From assembly GCA_023664865.1 (NCBI GenBank), contig JAMPEU010000008.1, forward strand, positions 1-64,000: a stretch of 64,000 bases of DNA, read 5' to 3'. The DNA is from Butyrivibrio sp. (GTDB taxonomy: Bacteria; Bacillota; Clostridia; Lachnospirales; Lachnospiraceae). This document shows positions 42,768-51,464 of this stretch, piece by piece (within the stretch, counting starts at the first letter, position 1; each line of letters starts with the position of its first letter). A program made the position numbers and the translations under genes. Under the pieces are notes generated by a model that saw only the letters and a program-made list of their open reading frames with translations, did not search any database and was not told where the DNA came from.

Positions 42768-44630
42768 TTAAGCTCCTATAACCTTTATATCCACGCATAT
42801 TTCCGCCGCCTTTTCAAACGGCGTCTTAATTTCCAGCACTTCTTTTTGCTCCAACCTGCCAAAGTCCTGCGCATATGCGCAGATTTCCCCTTCTTTATGA
42901 ATTATCCCTCTGCTTCCTGTCGGAATCTGAATAACCGCCAATTTATCAGTCTTGCACCACACTGAAACTTGCCCTTCGCTATCCATCTCATAATGATAAC
43001 GCGGAACTATATGAAAGAACTGCCTGGCTTCATGTTTTTTCTCATCTTTCGCATGAACACAGTCCGTAATCACAATATTATCTTCCATAAAATTTATTTT
43101 CCTAAGAAAGCTATCTCCACGGTATGATTGACATTTACCGATTACACACTGATTTTGGGGGTTACATTCTATTTTGGACATTCTTCTTGCCGCCCTATGT
43201 TCTCCCCACAGCTCTGCCTGTTCTCTCTCATCAATCATGATTGTATTATGCGCTTTCGTTGAGCGGAAAAACTGTCTCAATTTCCCCTGATACTGATATG
43301 TGCCGGAATTGGTGAATAATGCCTTTCCATCTATGGACAACTCAAAACTCAGGCAGTCGCAATGAGCATGTCCTCCCATATAAGAAGGTCCAATCTGCCC
43401 ACAGTCGAATATCAAGGTATTTAAAGCATCTTTGCCTGCATACAATTTATAATAGCCTGCCGCGCCAAACTCCGTCTTATCATCAGATATGTCGCCGCCG
43501 ATAATCTTCTGCACCGCTTTTATCAGGCTCCCCGTACTTTTTGCCACATTATCGCCCGCGTCATTAAACAATGGCGTCCTCTGAAATCCACGCGATACAG
43601 ATGCCAGCGCATCTGCCATACACTTTATTGTCGATGATAATTCTAATGTCACGCATTTTGTTTCCGACGATAATTCTAATGCCTCGCGCTCTATCGTCGG
43701 CAAACCCTCTGCCGCGCAGATGCTGCCATTCAACACTCTATATACTCTCAGCACATCTTCCAGAATAATCTTGTGGTATAAGATACTGCGCTCATAGTGG
43801 AGTCCGTCCGAAAGAATCTGTTCATTAACCTGTTTCTGGAATTTAACCAAATATCTTCTATAAGTATCTTTCTCATCAAACAAAATGCTGCAGATTAAAA
43901 TTGTTTTCAAATTTTCAAAATAATGATTAGCCAGCAATGCCTTCTCTTGTGCCGCCAGCAGATATCGATATTGTTGATAAATGCTTTCTATCAGCTTTCT
44001 TTCTAAAGCCGTTCCTTTAAGCTTGTCCTGCAATATATCCATACATATTAAAAGATTGGGTATCCGCATAGATATCGTGTATGGTTCAAAGCTATCTCCT
44101 GCAGGATGCTCAATCCACATATTTACGTATTCACACCATTTTTTAAAGTAAACTTCCGTTTTATTATATTTTTCATCATACATTTTATCGTTTGTTTTAC
44201 CATTCCGGCAGGCAACTGCCAGCGGAATCAAAAACTCCAAATAGTGAAGATTATAATTCCACAGATGGGAAGCTTCCGTCACCTCCCACTTTCTAAGGTC
44301 AAGCAGATGCTTTTCATGCAAAATTTCTATTTCATTTGCCAGTAAATCCTCTACATTGTATCGCGATAAATAATCACTATCAAAATCCAGTTCAGGAATT
44401 AAAATATCTATGTTGCACCATATTGGCTTATTTCCCATATCGGTCATGCCTACTGCTTGAGTTACACTTCCCGATTGGATCGTGTTTTTTCTGCTCTTTT
44501 GTATGATCCGCATACGCAGCCTTTCTTTTCTTTTACCCAGCATACGATTAAGCGTCTGATGTATAATCTGCGTGAATTTCAGGTATTTTATTGTATTTAT
44601 ATAAAGCAATATTTTATTTAATCCGGACAC
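42768..44630 (-). CDS. Heparinase II/III-family protein
   Basis: A 620-residue protein with an alpha-toroid N-terminal half (LWNYNLHYLEFLIPLA; FEPYTISMRIPNLL) and a beta-sandwich C-terminal half (GGHAHCDCLSFELSIDGKALFTNSGTY, given here as a motif region at about 410-436; RSTKAHNTIMID). No signal peptide is visible. Family members in capsule clusters accompany WbuB-like and fused-oxidoreductase genes; their role there is uncertain, with lyase or epimerase-like chemistry on uronic acids suggested. Overlaps the upstream glycosyltransferase gene by 13 bases. Confidence 0.85.
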   Translation of the reverse strand: MSGLNKILLYINTIKYLKFTQIIHQTLNRMLGKRKERLRMRIIQKSRKNTIQSGSVTQAVGMTDMGNKPIWCNIDILIPELDFDSDYLSRYNVEDLLANEIEILHEKHLLDLRKWEVTEASHLWNYNLHYLEFLIPLAVACRNGKTNDKMYDEKYNKTEVYFKKWCEYVNMWIEHPAGDSFEPYTISMRIPNLLICMDILQDKLKGTALERKLIESIYQQYRYLLAAQEKALLANHYFENLKTILICSILFDEKDTYRRYLVKFQKQVNEQILSDGLHYERSILYHKIILEDVLRVYRVLNGSICAAEGLPTIEREALELSSETKCVTLELSSTIKCMADALASVSRGFQRTPLFNDAGDNVAKSTGSLIKAVQKIIGGDISDDKTEFGAAGYYKLYAGKDALNTLIFDCGQIGPSYMGGHAHCDCLSFELSIDGKALFTNSGTYQYQGKLRQFFRSTKAHNTIMIDEREQAELWGEHRAARRMSKIECNPQNQCVIGKCQSYRGDSFLRKINFMEDNIVITDCVHAKDEKKHEARQFFHIVPRYHYEMDSEGQVSVWCKTDKLAVIQIPTGSRGIIHKEGEICAYAQDFGRLEQKEVLEIKTPFEKAAEICVDIKVIGA

Positions 44631-45814
44631 ATTTTCATTAACTCCTTTGTTAAGACCTGCGCAGAATGTTGTATGGAATACTTGCCCCGCATCAATTCCA
44701 TCGCTTGATTTTTACTCTGCTCCACCGTTCCTTTATCCCCATTATCATAATTACCATATAACTTATATAACCGCAAAAAAGCATCCCACAATTCATCCAG
44801 CCGGTTCGGTCTTACCGCAACCCCTAAGCCGGACTCTTCCAATACGGATACCGCATCGCCTTCTGCTGCTAATAATACCGGGCAGCCGACTCCCAATGCC
44901 TCATATATTTTCGTGGGGATACTGTCCCGCAGATTCTCATTTACTAATGGGACAAAGCTTATGTCTGCTGCCTTTAATACTGTGTAAATCTCTTGATTAG
45001 ATAATTTTCCCCCAAAAAATACATTATCAAGATGATTCTCGCTGACATACTTTCTCAGTTCCTGTTCTTCAACGCCTTTTCCATATAGCCGGAACTTCGC
45101 GGCAAGCCCATTTTCTTTCGCCTTCCCTGCAATGTACAGCAGTTGTTTCAAGCCTTGCGCCAATCCCAGATTTCCGGTATATACGCAGGTGAGTGTATCG
45201 GGCGCGGCTATTTTATCATATAAATCCTTATCTATTTTATTTTCCGTAAAATGTATATCAAATCCGTTAGGAATTTTAACGATTTTTTTCTGTGGCGCGT
45301 ATTCTTTTAATTTATCTACTTTTCCGTCGCTCACAGCTGTGATTAAATCAGAACGCTTTAACATAAAGTCTCTGATAAAGCGGAAAACTTTATAGTAAAT
45401 GCTGCCCTGTGTAAATTCATTCATTTCCACAGCTACATCCGGCCAGATGTCGCGAACATCATATACAAGTCTGGCATGTTTAATCTTGGCTATAACCCAG
45501 CCCGCGATGCTCACCATCGCCGGGGGCGTCGTTGTCAGCACAACATCAATTTTTCCTGCCCTTCCCGCCATAAATATTGAAGTAATCGCGAAACCTACGC
45601 TATTTGCCAATCTATAAAAGCTGTTTTTCTTCTTAAGCGGAATCGTGGGGCAGTATGTAACATCCTGTTCTTTGGCAATCCCGCTGCTCTTAGGCGTCAG
45701 GACTACGACTTTTGCCCCTTGCTGCTTTAGGATATCTTTAAAAGCGCGAACCCTCTTCGTACAGGGGTTGTCAATCAAATATGGATCCCCCATATGAATT
45801 AATACTCTTAACAT
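44618..45814 (-). CDS. WbuB-like GT4 glycosyltransferase
   Basis: A 398-residue GT-B glycosyltransferase. LVYDVRDIWPDVAVEM (about 120-135) is typical of the WbuB group (aminosugar transferases), and VYTGNLGLAQGLKQLL, LVNENLRDSIPTKIYEALG form the donor site. First gene after the LoaP gene and its terminator, so the first gene of the assembly part of the operon. Start at 45814 (MLRVLIHMGDP) has GGAG seven bases upstream; the longer frame to 45850 runs into the terminator hairpin. Confidence 0.9.
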   Translation of the reverse strand: MLRVLIHMGDPYLIDNPCTKRVRAFKDILKQQGAKVVVLTPKSSGIAKEQDVTYCPTIPLKKKNSFYRLANSVGFAITSIFMAGRAGKIDVVLTTTPPAMVSIAGWVIAKIKHARLVYDVRDIWPDVAVEMNEFTQGSIYYKVFRFIRDFMLKRSDLITAVSDGKVDKLKEYAPQKKIVKIPNGFDIHFTENKIDKDLYDKIAAPDTLTCVYTGNLGLAQGLKQLLYIAGKAKENGLAAKFRLYGKGVEEQELRKYVSENHLDNVFFGGKLSNQEIYTVLKAADISFVPLVNENLRDSIPTKIYEALGVGCPVLLAAEGDAVSVLEESGLGVAVRPNRLDELWDAFLRLYKLYGNYDNGDKGTVEQSKNQAMELMRGKYSIQHSAQVLTKELMKMCPD

Positions 45815-45851
45815 TATTTTTCTCCATAGCCTATTCCATTTTGCGCACAAT

Positions 45852-45875
45852 AAAAGGAGCCTGTTGGCTCCTTTT
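45852..45875 (-). terminator. Strong hairpin terminator between loaP and the glycan genes
   Basis: A perfect 10-bp stem (AAAAGGAGCC / GGCTCCTTTT) with a 4-base loop, T-run on the minus strand. It stands between the LoaP stop (45886) and the next gene (45814), so unmodified polymerase should stop here and antiterminated polymerase should read on. Confidence 0.85.
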
Positions 45876-45885
45876 AAATACCTTC

Positions 45886-46395
45886 CTACCCTTCCTTCAC
45901 CAGTATCTCCAGCCCTACCTGCGTCTCCACGACGCGCCCCATCATCTCTATTGCTATCCAGGCGACACGTTTATGCCTGTCAATGCGGCGGATACAGCCT
46001 TCAAGTCCCTTAAGCGGTCCACTGGTCACGATGGTTTTTCCGCCCTGCACAATGCCTTGGGACAGTTCCACTAATTCATCATCATTCACCAGCCGCTCAA
46101 GAAACAGAACTTCCTGTTCCGTCAGCGGGATAATATCCCTGCCTGTGCCGATTAGCTTAGTTAGTCCGATTATGCTTTTTAAATCAATAAACAGTTCTTC
46201 CAGCGCATCGCTTATAATAAACACATATCCCGGAAAGAGTATCCTCTGCTCCATGTGCCACGCGCCCCCATATCTGCGTTTCTTTTCATAATATGGAATA
46301 TAACAGCGCTCCATTATTTCAGGCGCAATCTTTTTACTGCACTGCGCCTTTATACTCTCCTCCGTACCCGCACGAACCTGCACGACATAATGCAC
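45886..46395 (-). CDS. loaP: LoaP/NusG-type processive antitermination protein
   Basis: A 169-residue NusG paralogue: N-terminal NGN domain (MHYVVQVRAGTEESI; LFPGYVFI at about 53-60) and C-terminal KOW domain (SGPLKGLEGCIRRIDRHKR at about 125-143). Specialised NusG proteins of the LoaP group in Firmicutes load onto polymerase at an RNA hairpin in the leader of long biosynthetic operons and suppress terminators. Its place right before a strong hairpin and about 20 kb of co-directional glycan genes fits this well. Distinguished from housekeeping NusG by lack of secE/rplK neighbours and short, divergent sequence. Confidence 0.87.
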   Translation of the reverse strand: MHYVVQVRAGTEESIKAQCSKKIAPEIMERCYIPYYEKKRRYGGAWHMEQRILFPGYVFIISDALEELFIDLKSIIGLTKLIGTGRDIIPLTEQEVLFLERLVNDDELVELSQGIVQGGKTIVTSGPLKGLEGCIRRIDRHKRVAWIAIEMMGRVVETQVGLEILVKEG

Positions 46396-46432
46396 GACGC
46401 ATCATCCCCCTTAATTAATATTCAGCGCCGCG

Positions 46433-46568
46433 GTTGTGCAATATATACAAAGCATAAGCAGGTACTCTGTCGCCGTCGGTACTTAGCGAGGTCTTTTCGA
46501 GCTTAGTACCGCTACGAGCGACAATGTAGCGCAAGCGTGCCTGCGTTGATTTGTATATACTGCACAAC
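46433..46568. repeat. Inverted-repeat (MITE-like) element, copy B
   Basis: A 136-bp element, ends GTTGTGCAATATATACAAAG and TTTGTATATACTGCACAAC. The core GTACTTAGCGAGG...TTCGAGCTTAGTACCGCTA is inverted relative to copies A and C. It lies between the LoaP gene and the priming transferase gene. The neighbouring bases 46569-46691 hold only short hairpin-forming sequence (GCTTCGCCACTTCG); no gene. Confidence 0.75.
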
Positions 46569-46691
46569 CGCCCCGAAGATTTTTTGGGTATGCTTCGCCA
46601 CTTCGTCCCTTCAGGCGAATTCCTACCCTCTATATGACATCCCACCCCTCCGAATGCGGCAAAGCGACAATTCGTCAAGATAAGAATTTTT

Positions 46692-48038
46692 CTACGAAAA
46701 TCCTTCCGTACTTTCCGGAATAAAGATAATTTTTATCGTCAGGAATATTAACTGTAAATCAAGCAGAAGCGACTGACGTTCGATGTACATGAGGTCCATC
46801 TTGAGTTTGTCTTCTGCACTGGTATTGTATTTTCCATATATCTGCGCGTAGCCCGTGAGTCCGCCCCGCACCCTTAAGCGGTAAGCAAATTCCGGAAGCG
46901 CCTCTGTGTATTTCTCTACATGTTCCACGCGCTCAGGGCGCGGTCCCACGACTGACATATCCCCTTTTAGTATGTTAATCAGCTGCGGTATCTCGTCAAA
47001 TCTTGTGGCACGGATTACGCGCCCTACGTGTGTAATCCTGTCGTCTCCCACGGTACAGACCTGCGCACCGTCCTTTTCTGCGTCCGGGCGCATACTGCGG
47101 AATTTCAGTATCTCGAAAACCCTTCCGCCCTTCGTAACGCGCTTTTGTTTAAAGAATACCGGTCCGCCGTCCTCAAGTTTTATCGCTGCTGCAATGATTA
47201 GCATAAAAGGCGAAAACAAAAGCAGCATAACCGCCGATACGAAGATATCCATTATTCTTTTTCCCGAATATTCGCTGATGCCTGTTTTAGCTTTGAGCAA
47301 TGGGGTATCTATCATGTGGCGGTTTTCAAAATTTGTCAGCAGAATATCTTCTATACGGGGCGTAGTGTATATGTTTTTCCCCATCTGAATACTTTCGGCA
47401 AGCAGCCGCACACGTAGGTCTTCTTCTACCTGATAAAGCATAACTGTATCATACTTTCTTACTCTGCCGAGCAAGTCTTCTATTGGAACGCTGTCAGCCA
47501 CGGTTTCCCGTATCTGGAACATATGCGGAAGTTTTTTTCTGATTTTTTCCTCGAATGAGGTTTCCGACGCTACGGCGTTCTGCGTTCCGCTTTGTTCTTT
47601 AAGCCCGCTGCCATATATAAGTACAGCGTCCTGCGGCGGAATATTTTGTAAAAAGTAATGTTTCGCCGACACGATAAGCGCGATGCTGCCGACAAGCTGT
47701 ATAAGCGCCGCTATGGCTCCCGGCCGTATATCCACTACGCCGCCCCGCATCAGGCAGCATTCCAGATAGAGGCATACATCCGCTATCCCGAATGCGAGGA
47801 GCTGTGAAAGTATCAACTCCGTAATTCTGTACGTTCCTATCTTGAACGCATCATAAAGTTTTCCGAGGGCGATATAAACCACCAGATACAAAAAAACTGA
47901 TATCAGCATAGTTTCCAGGCGGAACTCCGCATATGCCTGTCCGTTATAGAACAACGCCCACACATAGCAGAAAATTATAATGTTCCAAAATGGTATCAGT
48001 CCTTTTATAATTTTTAAAAAGCTATCATACTTTTTCAT
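46692..48038 (-). CDS. Polyprenyl-phosphate sugar-phosphate transferase (priming enzyme)
   Basis: A 448-residue bacterial sugar transferase of the WcaJ/PssY type. Four to five N-terminal membrane helices and a central CoA-binding-like region (VLIYGSGLKEQSG) precede the catalytic domain from about residue 255: KRIMDIFVSAVMLLL, GGPVFFKQKRVTKGG, ILKFRSMRPDAE, TRFDEIPQLINILKGDMSVVGPRPER (given here as the region at about 345-370). It transfers a sugar-1-phosphate from a UDP-sugar to undecaprenyl phosphate, the committed first step. Overlaps the chain-length gene by 14 bases. Confidence 0.93.
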   Translation of the reverse strand: MKKYDSFLKIIKGLIPFWNIIIFCYVWALFYNGQAYAEFRLETMLISVFLYLVVYIALGKLYDAFKIGTYRITELILSQLLAFGIADVCLYLECCLMRGGVVDIRPGAIAALIQLVGSIALIVSAKHYFLQNIPPQDAVLIYGSGLKEQSGTQNAVASETSFEEKIRKKLPHMFQIRETVADSVPIEDLLGRVRKYDTVMLYQVEEDLRVRLLAESIQMGKNIYTTPRIEDILLTNFENRHMIDTPLLKAKTGISEYSGKRIMDIFVSAVMLLLFSPFMLIIAAAIKLEDGGPVFFKQKRVTKGGRVFEILKFRSMRPDAEKDGAQVCTVGDDRITHVGRVIRATRFDEIPQLINILKGDMSVVGPRPERVEHVEKYTEALPEFAYRLRVRGGLTGYAQIYGKYNTSAEDKLKMDLMYIERQSLLLDLQLIFLTIKIIFIPESTEGFS

Positions 48039-49533
48039 TTTTTACATCATCGCCGGATATTTTATTTTTTTTACTACGGATTGCTGCAAGTTCTATCCTC
48101 AGTCCGTCCACGCCCCAGACAAGCACGACAATCAATATCATAGCGCCTACGCCGATTAGCATTTTCTTCGCTACCTCTACGATGCCGCCCGCTGCATGGA
48201 ATTGCGCCGGTACAGCTATTTTAACCGCATTGGAAAAGAGCGTAGTCGAGTAATATTCCTCTGTGGTATCCTCTATAAGCGTTGTCCATTCAGACAATTT
48301 AGTCGTCAGCCGCTCAAGCATTCCGTCAGCTTTATCGTATTCGCTTTGAGTACTCACTTTCGATGACTCTATGATTGTGTTGAACTGCGTATACATGTCG
48401 TTAATTTCAGTATTAATAGTAGCTATCTGGTCTGACAATTCAATTTTTCTTTCAATAAGCTGGTCATAATATTCGCTGTTCTGTGAGATTTCCTGCGTAC
48501 TCTCCTGTGCGCTGACGATAACTACAGGATCTTTTTCATACGAATCAATGGTCTCCTGTACAGTCGCAAGCTGCTGCTGCAGTGCAGACAGTTCCATATT
48601 GTCTTTTTTAATTCTGTAAGCGTAGTATTCAACCTGCCGCTCCTTATCCTTAGTGAGCGTATTGGTTTCAATATATGACGATAAGTTCGCCATATCGACA
48701 TTTTCTATTGTTTCAAGCGAAGTCACGATATCGCCAAATGAAAGCCCCGTATTCACGGAGCGGAAATCCGGCGCCTGCTCCTGACGCTCCTGCACATATG
48801 TAAGCATAATGTCCATCTGCGACTGCAGCATATCCACCGCCTCTGCATAGTCATAGTCTTTATATTCAATTAGGTTAGACGTCACGGTAAGCACGTCTGT
48901 ATTGGCATAAGTTTCCAGAAAATAGCTTTTATAGCTTTCCAGAAGCGCATTGAGTATATCCCGCGTTTCATTCTTGGTTGTTCCCTTAATCTGGTACAGG
49001 GTTATGACATACTGTGCCGGAAAGTATGTAACGTCCAAAATCTTTTCATACTGGGTGGCGTCTTTCTGCGCCATTTCGTTAATGACCGTAATCCGCTCAA
49101 CTGCGTCCTCCGGTATTACGCCCTCTATCACGATGCTTCTTCGCACTGACTCGACACTGACGTTTTCCGCCTCAAGGCTTGTGAGCGCCGCCTCTATAAC
49201 GACAGGTGATTTGAATTTGTTTATATCAAATGATGAACCGTTAGGATCCAATCCTTCCTCAATGCCTTCATATTGGAAAGTAATTACCGCCTGCGCATAA
49301 GAACCTTTTCCGGTAGCCTGTCCTGCAATCACCATAAGCAGTCCCGCAATTACACCCGCACATGCCGCGATAACAAACAGATACCGATATAGCCGTCTGC
49401 GTTTCGCCATATTAACTACCACGTTTACCACGTCAAGCTCATCAGCCTCATCGTCCAGATTGTCCACTTTCAGATAAATTTTTGTAGGGTTCTGTTCATC
49501 TTTATATGCGCTTTCCCGTTTTTCATTTACCAT
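48025..49533 (-). CDS. Wzz/chain-length determinant-like membrane protein
   Basis: A 502-residue protein with one membrane helix near the N-terminus (about 52-72, YLFVIAACAGVIAGLL) and one near the C-terminus (about 465-485), and a large extracytoplasmic coiled-coil region between. This is the polysaccharide co-polymerase topology, controlling chain length or export. No kinase domain is fused and none is adjacent. Start at 49533 (MVNEKRES) is set by AAAGGA; the open frame reaches 49614. Confidence 0.82.
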   Translation of the reverse strand: MVNEKRESAYKDEQNPTKIYLKVDNLDDEADELDVVNVVVNMAKRRRLYRYLFVIAACAGVIAGLLMVIAGQATGKGSYAQAVITFQYEGIEEGLDPNGSSFDINKFKSPVVIEAALTSLEAENVSVESVRRSIVIEGVIPEDAVERITVINEMAQKDATQYEKILDVTYFPAQYVITLYQIKGTTKNETRDILNALLESYKSYFLETYANTDVLTVTSNLIEYKDYDYAEAVDMLQSQMDIMLTYVQERQEQAPDFRSVNTGLSFGDIVTSLETIENVDMANLSSYIETNTLTKDKERQVEYYAYRIKKDNMELSALQQQLATVQETIDSYEKDPVVIVSAQESTQEISQNSEYYDQLIERKIELSDQIATINTEINDMYTQFNTIIESSKVSTQSEYDKADGMLERLTTKLSEWTTLIEDTTEEYYSTTLFSNAVKIAVPAQFHAAGGIVEVAKKMLIGVGAMILIVVLVWGVDGLRIELAAIRSKKNKISGDDVKNEKV

Positions 49534-49559
49534 TTTTCTTATCCTTTCATGTGTATCGT

Positions 49560-50549
49560 CTAGCGATACATTTTCACCACTTTTCCACACGTCCTGCCAA
49601 TCACTGCCACACATATAAGGATTCCGAGGGCTGAAAATATAACAACCGCATCCACATGCAGCTCTAAACCTTTTTCCAAATCTTCCCCCATGCTCTCATC
49701 TATTACAGAGCCATCCCCATAATTTATCTTTTCTTGAGGCTGCGTTCCATTCGTAACATTAGCCTCCGCTTCCGTCTCTTTAGGCGGGTTTTCATCCTGA
49801 TACAGCCTTGCGGTTTCTATCATTTGGTCAATATCTATATTTTCTATGCCTACGTCGGATATGTCCGGCAGTATATCGTCCCCTTCTATAGGAATCTCTA
49901 TTAATTTGACTGTGCTTAACTTAACATATCCATGGGCGTCTTCGTATGATACCTCGTACCATTCTTCCCCGCTCTCATTTGTCACGATGTTAATATAGTC
50001 AAGCGTGGTTCCACGGGGAATTTTCCCGACAATTTCATCTGTGGTGGACGGATTTTCTCTTATATTCACTACCTCTGTCGCAAGAATCTGACTGCGTACA
50101 TTTTCCGATAGATTGTTTTCATCTTCATTTTCATTATCATTTGCCGGCGCATTAGCCTGTGTATTAGAGTTTTGCGTATTGCCGGTCTGCGCATTCGCGT
50201 TTTGTGCATTTCCCGTCTGCGAGCCTGACGTAACCTTTATGACGCTGCCCGCCGGTATATAGCCGCGCGCGCCAGTATCCGCCTCTATCAGATACCAGAC
50301 ATTTCCTTCTGCATCAGTCTCTTCCGCTAATATCGGAAAGTTATAGCCCATTATTACATTTGCAACAATGCCGCTGTCTGTGTCCATATTTTCATAAACA
50401 TGTGCCGCAAGCTCCGGAATAGTTCCCATCTGTGACGCAGATGCGGACAAATAAACTGTATACGCCGTCGCGGCTGCCAGCACGATGCCCATTCCCCTGG
50501 CTGCAATTCTTTTAACGCATTGGCTTGCGGATTGCCCGAAGTATTTCAT
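49560..50549 (-). CDS. Exported protein with bacterial SH3 domains
   Basis: A 329-residue protein: N-terminal signal/anchor (about 17-37), first SH3-like segment (about 55-105, VWYLIEADTGARGYIPAGSV), an Asn/Gln/Ala-rich linker (about 108-145), a second SH3 domain (about 155-215, VNIRENPSTTDEIVGKIPRG), then an acidic region and a C-terminal membrane helix (VIFSALGILICVAVIG). SH3b domains bind peptidoglycan or proteins. It probably couples the glycan machinery to the wall. AAAGGA precedes the ATG. Confidence 0.82.
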   Translation of the reverse strand: MKYFGQSASQCVKRIAARGMGIVLAAATAYTVYLSASASQMGTIPELAAHVYENMDTDSGIVANVIMGYNFPILAEETDAEGNVWYLIEADTGARGYIPAGSVIKVTSGSQTGNAQNANAQTGNTQNSNTQANAPANDNENEDENNLSENVRSQILATEVVNIRENPSTTDEIVGKIPRGTTLDYINIVTNESGEEWYEVSYEDAHGYVKLSTVKLIEIPIEGDDILPDISDVGIENIDIDQMIETARLYQDENPPKETEAEANVTNGTQPQEKINYGDGSVIDESMGEDLEKGLELHVDAVVIFSALGILICVAVIGRTCGKVVKMYR

Positions 50550-50570
50550 AAACTATCCTTTCATTAAAAC

Positions 50571-50588
50571 GTGCGCCATATGGCGCAC
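50571..50588 (-). terminator. 18-bp palindrome with T-run, attenuator-like
   Basis: GTGCGCCATATGGCGCAC is a perfect palindrome; on the minus strand GTTTTAATG follows it. It sits 20 bases ahead of the SH3 gene and after the Ser-rich gene, so it may partially terminate transcription inside the operon. A protein-binding site is the alternative. Confidence 0.5.
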
Positions 50589-50621
50589 CGCAAATACAGG
50601 AAGGAGCGCTCTAAGAGCTTG

Positions 50622-50629
50622 CCCCCCCC
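50622..50629 (-). repeat. G8 homopolymer, intergenic
   Basis: Eight C on the plus strand, between the stop of the Ser-rich gene and the palindrome before the SH3 gene. Only one of the seven G8 tracts outside a gene; it could modulate spacing or RNA structure in this leader. Confidence 0.7.
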
Positions 50630-50649
50630 ATATTCTTCATAGTACCCTG

Positions 50650-51396
50650 TTATGCCAGTACAAGTACTGTGATAACAGACGGTGTTCCCTGGAATACGCC
50701 CATGATAAGTCCTGTAACAGGATCTACCACGCCTTCTACATACTCAACAGTGCCGTCTGCGTTTACGCTCATCAGCATAACAAGAGATCCTGATGTAACG
50801 TTCTTAATAACGCCGGCTGCCGCGATAGTATTTCCCAGCGGATCTTTAGCTGCAGCTGCAGTCTTTAAAGTACCTGCGTTGTTGACAACCATGCTGCTTC
50901 CCTTAATCTGTGCAAGAGCTGCTACTGTCTGCATAAATATAGGGGATGCCGGTGCTGTCAAAAGGCTCTGTACTGTTACAACCGCACTGTCTGCTGTCGC
51001 TGCAGATGCCACGATGTTCTGTGACGCTGTTGCCACAACCTTATCAAGCGATACTGAGCTAACTTTTCCATCAGCGCTTACAACTGCTACGTTTACAGTG
51101 GCAGGAGCAACCGCGGTACCCGGCAACGCCTTTTCTACGGTATTTGCCGCAGGAGCCGCTGTCGTGCTGCTTGATGAAGAGCTGCTTGATGAAGAGCTAC
51201 TTGATGAAGAGCTGCTTGATGAAGAGCTACTTGACGAAGAGCTGCTTGATGAAGAGCTGCTTGATGAAGCACTGTTGCCAGTAACTGTACTGCTGTTGTT
51301 TCCAGTTGAGCCGCTTGTGTTTGCTGCAAAAGCTGTCAAAGACATTGACAAGCTCAGAACAACCGCAAGCCCTAAAGCTACTACTTTCTTTTTCAT
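50650..51396 (-). CDS. Secreted Ser-rich protein with variable Ser tract
   Basis: A 248-residue exported protein; signal peptide 1-25 (MKKKVVALGLAVVLSLSMSLTAFA). Residues about 44-77 are a run of Ser encoded by seven tandem 15-bp units, then a Thr/Ala/Pro-rich linker and a small beta-type domain (about 100-248) of unknown family, ending PSVITVLVLA. It may be a glycan-bearing or wall-associated protein made with the polysaccharide. AAGGAGG lies nine bases before the ATG at 51396. Confidence 0.8.
   Translation of the reverse strand: MKKKVVALGLAVVLSLSMSLTAFAANTSGSTGNNSSTVTGNSASSSSSSSSSSSSSSSSSSSSSSSSSSSSSSSSSSTTAAPAANTVEKALPGTAVAPATVNVAVVSADGKVSSVSLDKVVATASQNIVASAATADSAVVTVQSLLTAPASPIFMQTVAALAQIKGSSMVVNNAGTLKTAAAAKDPLGNTIAAAGVIKNVTSGSLVMLMSVNADGTVEYVEGVVDPVTGLIMGVFQGTPSVITVLVLA
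51166..51270 (-). repeat. Seven tandem 15-bp repeats (Ser tract)
   Basis: Unit GCTGCTTGATGAAGA on the plus strand (five Ser codons on the minus strand), with a few third-base changes. Period a multiple of three, so length can vary without frameshift. Confidence 0.9.
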
Positions 51397-51464
51397 TGGG
51401 GTTTTCCTCCTTTTCATAATATTTATATATAAATTTCTTTATATATCACATTTATTAATCTGCA

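Noticed and set aside
46415..46678. 87-codon minus-strand open frame between loaP and the priming transferase
   Set aside because: It reads through the inverted-repeat element and has no ribosome site; similar translations appear in the other repeat copies for the same reason.
50563..50640. Leader peptide containing the G8 tract
   Set aside because: With G8 the frame stops after nine codons and no good ribosome site precedes it; only G9 would give a 25-codon frame.
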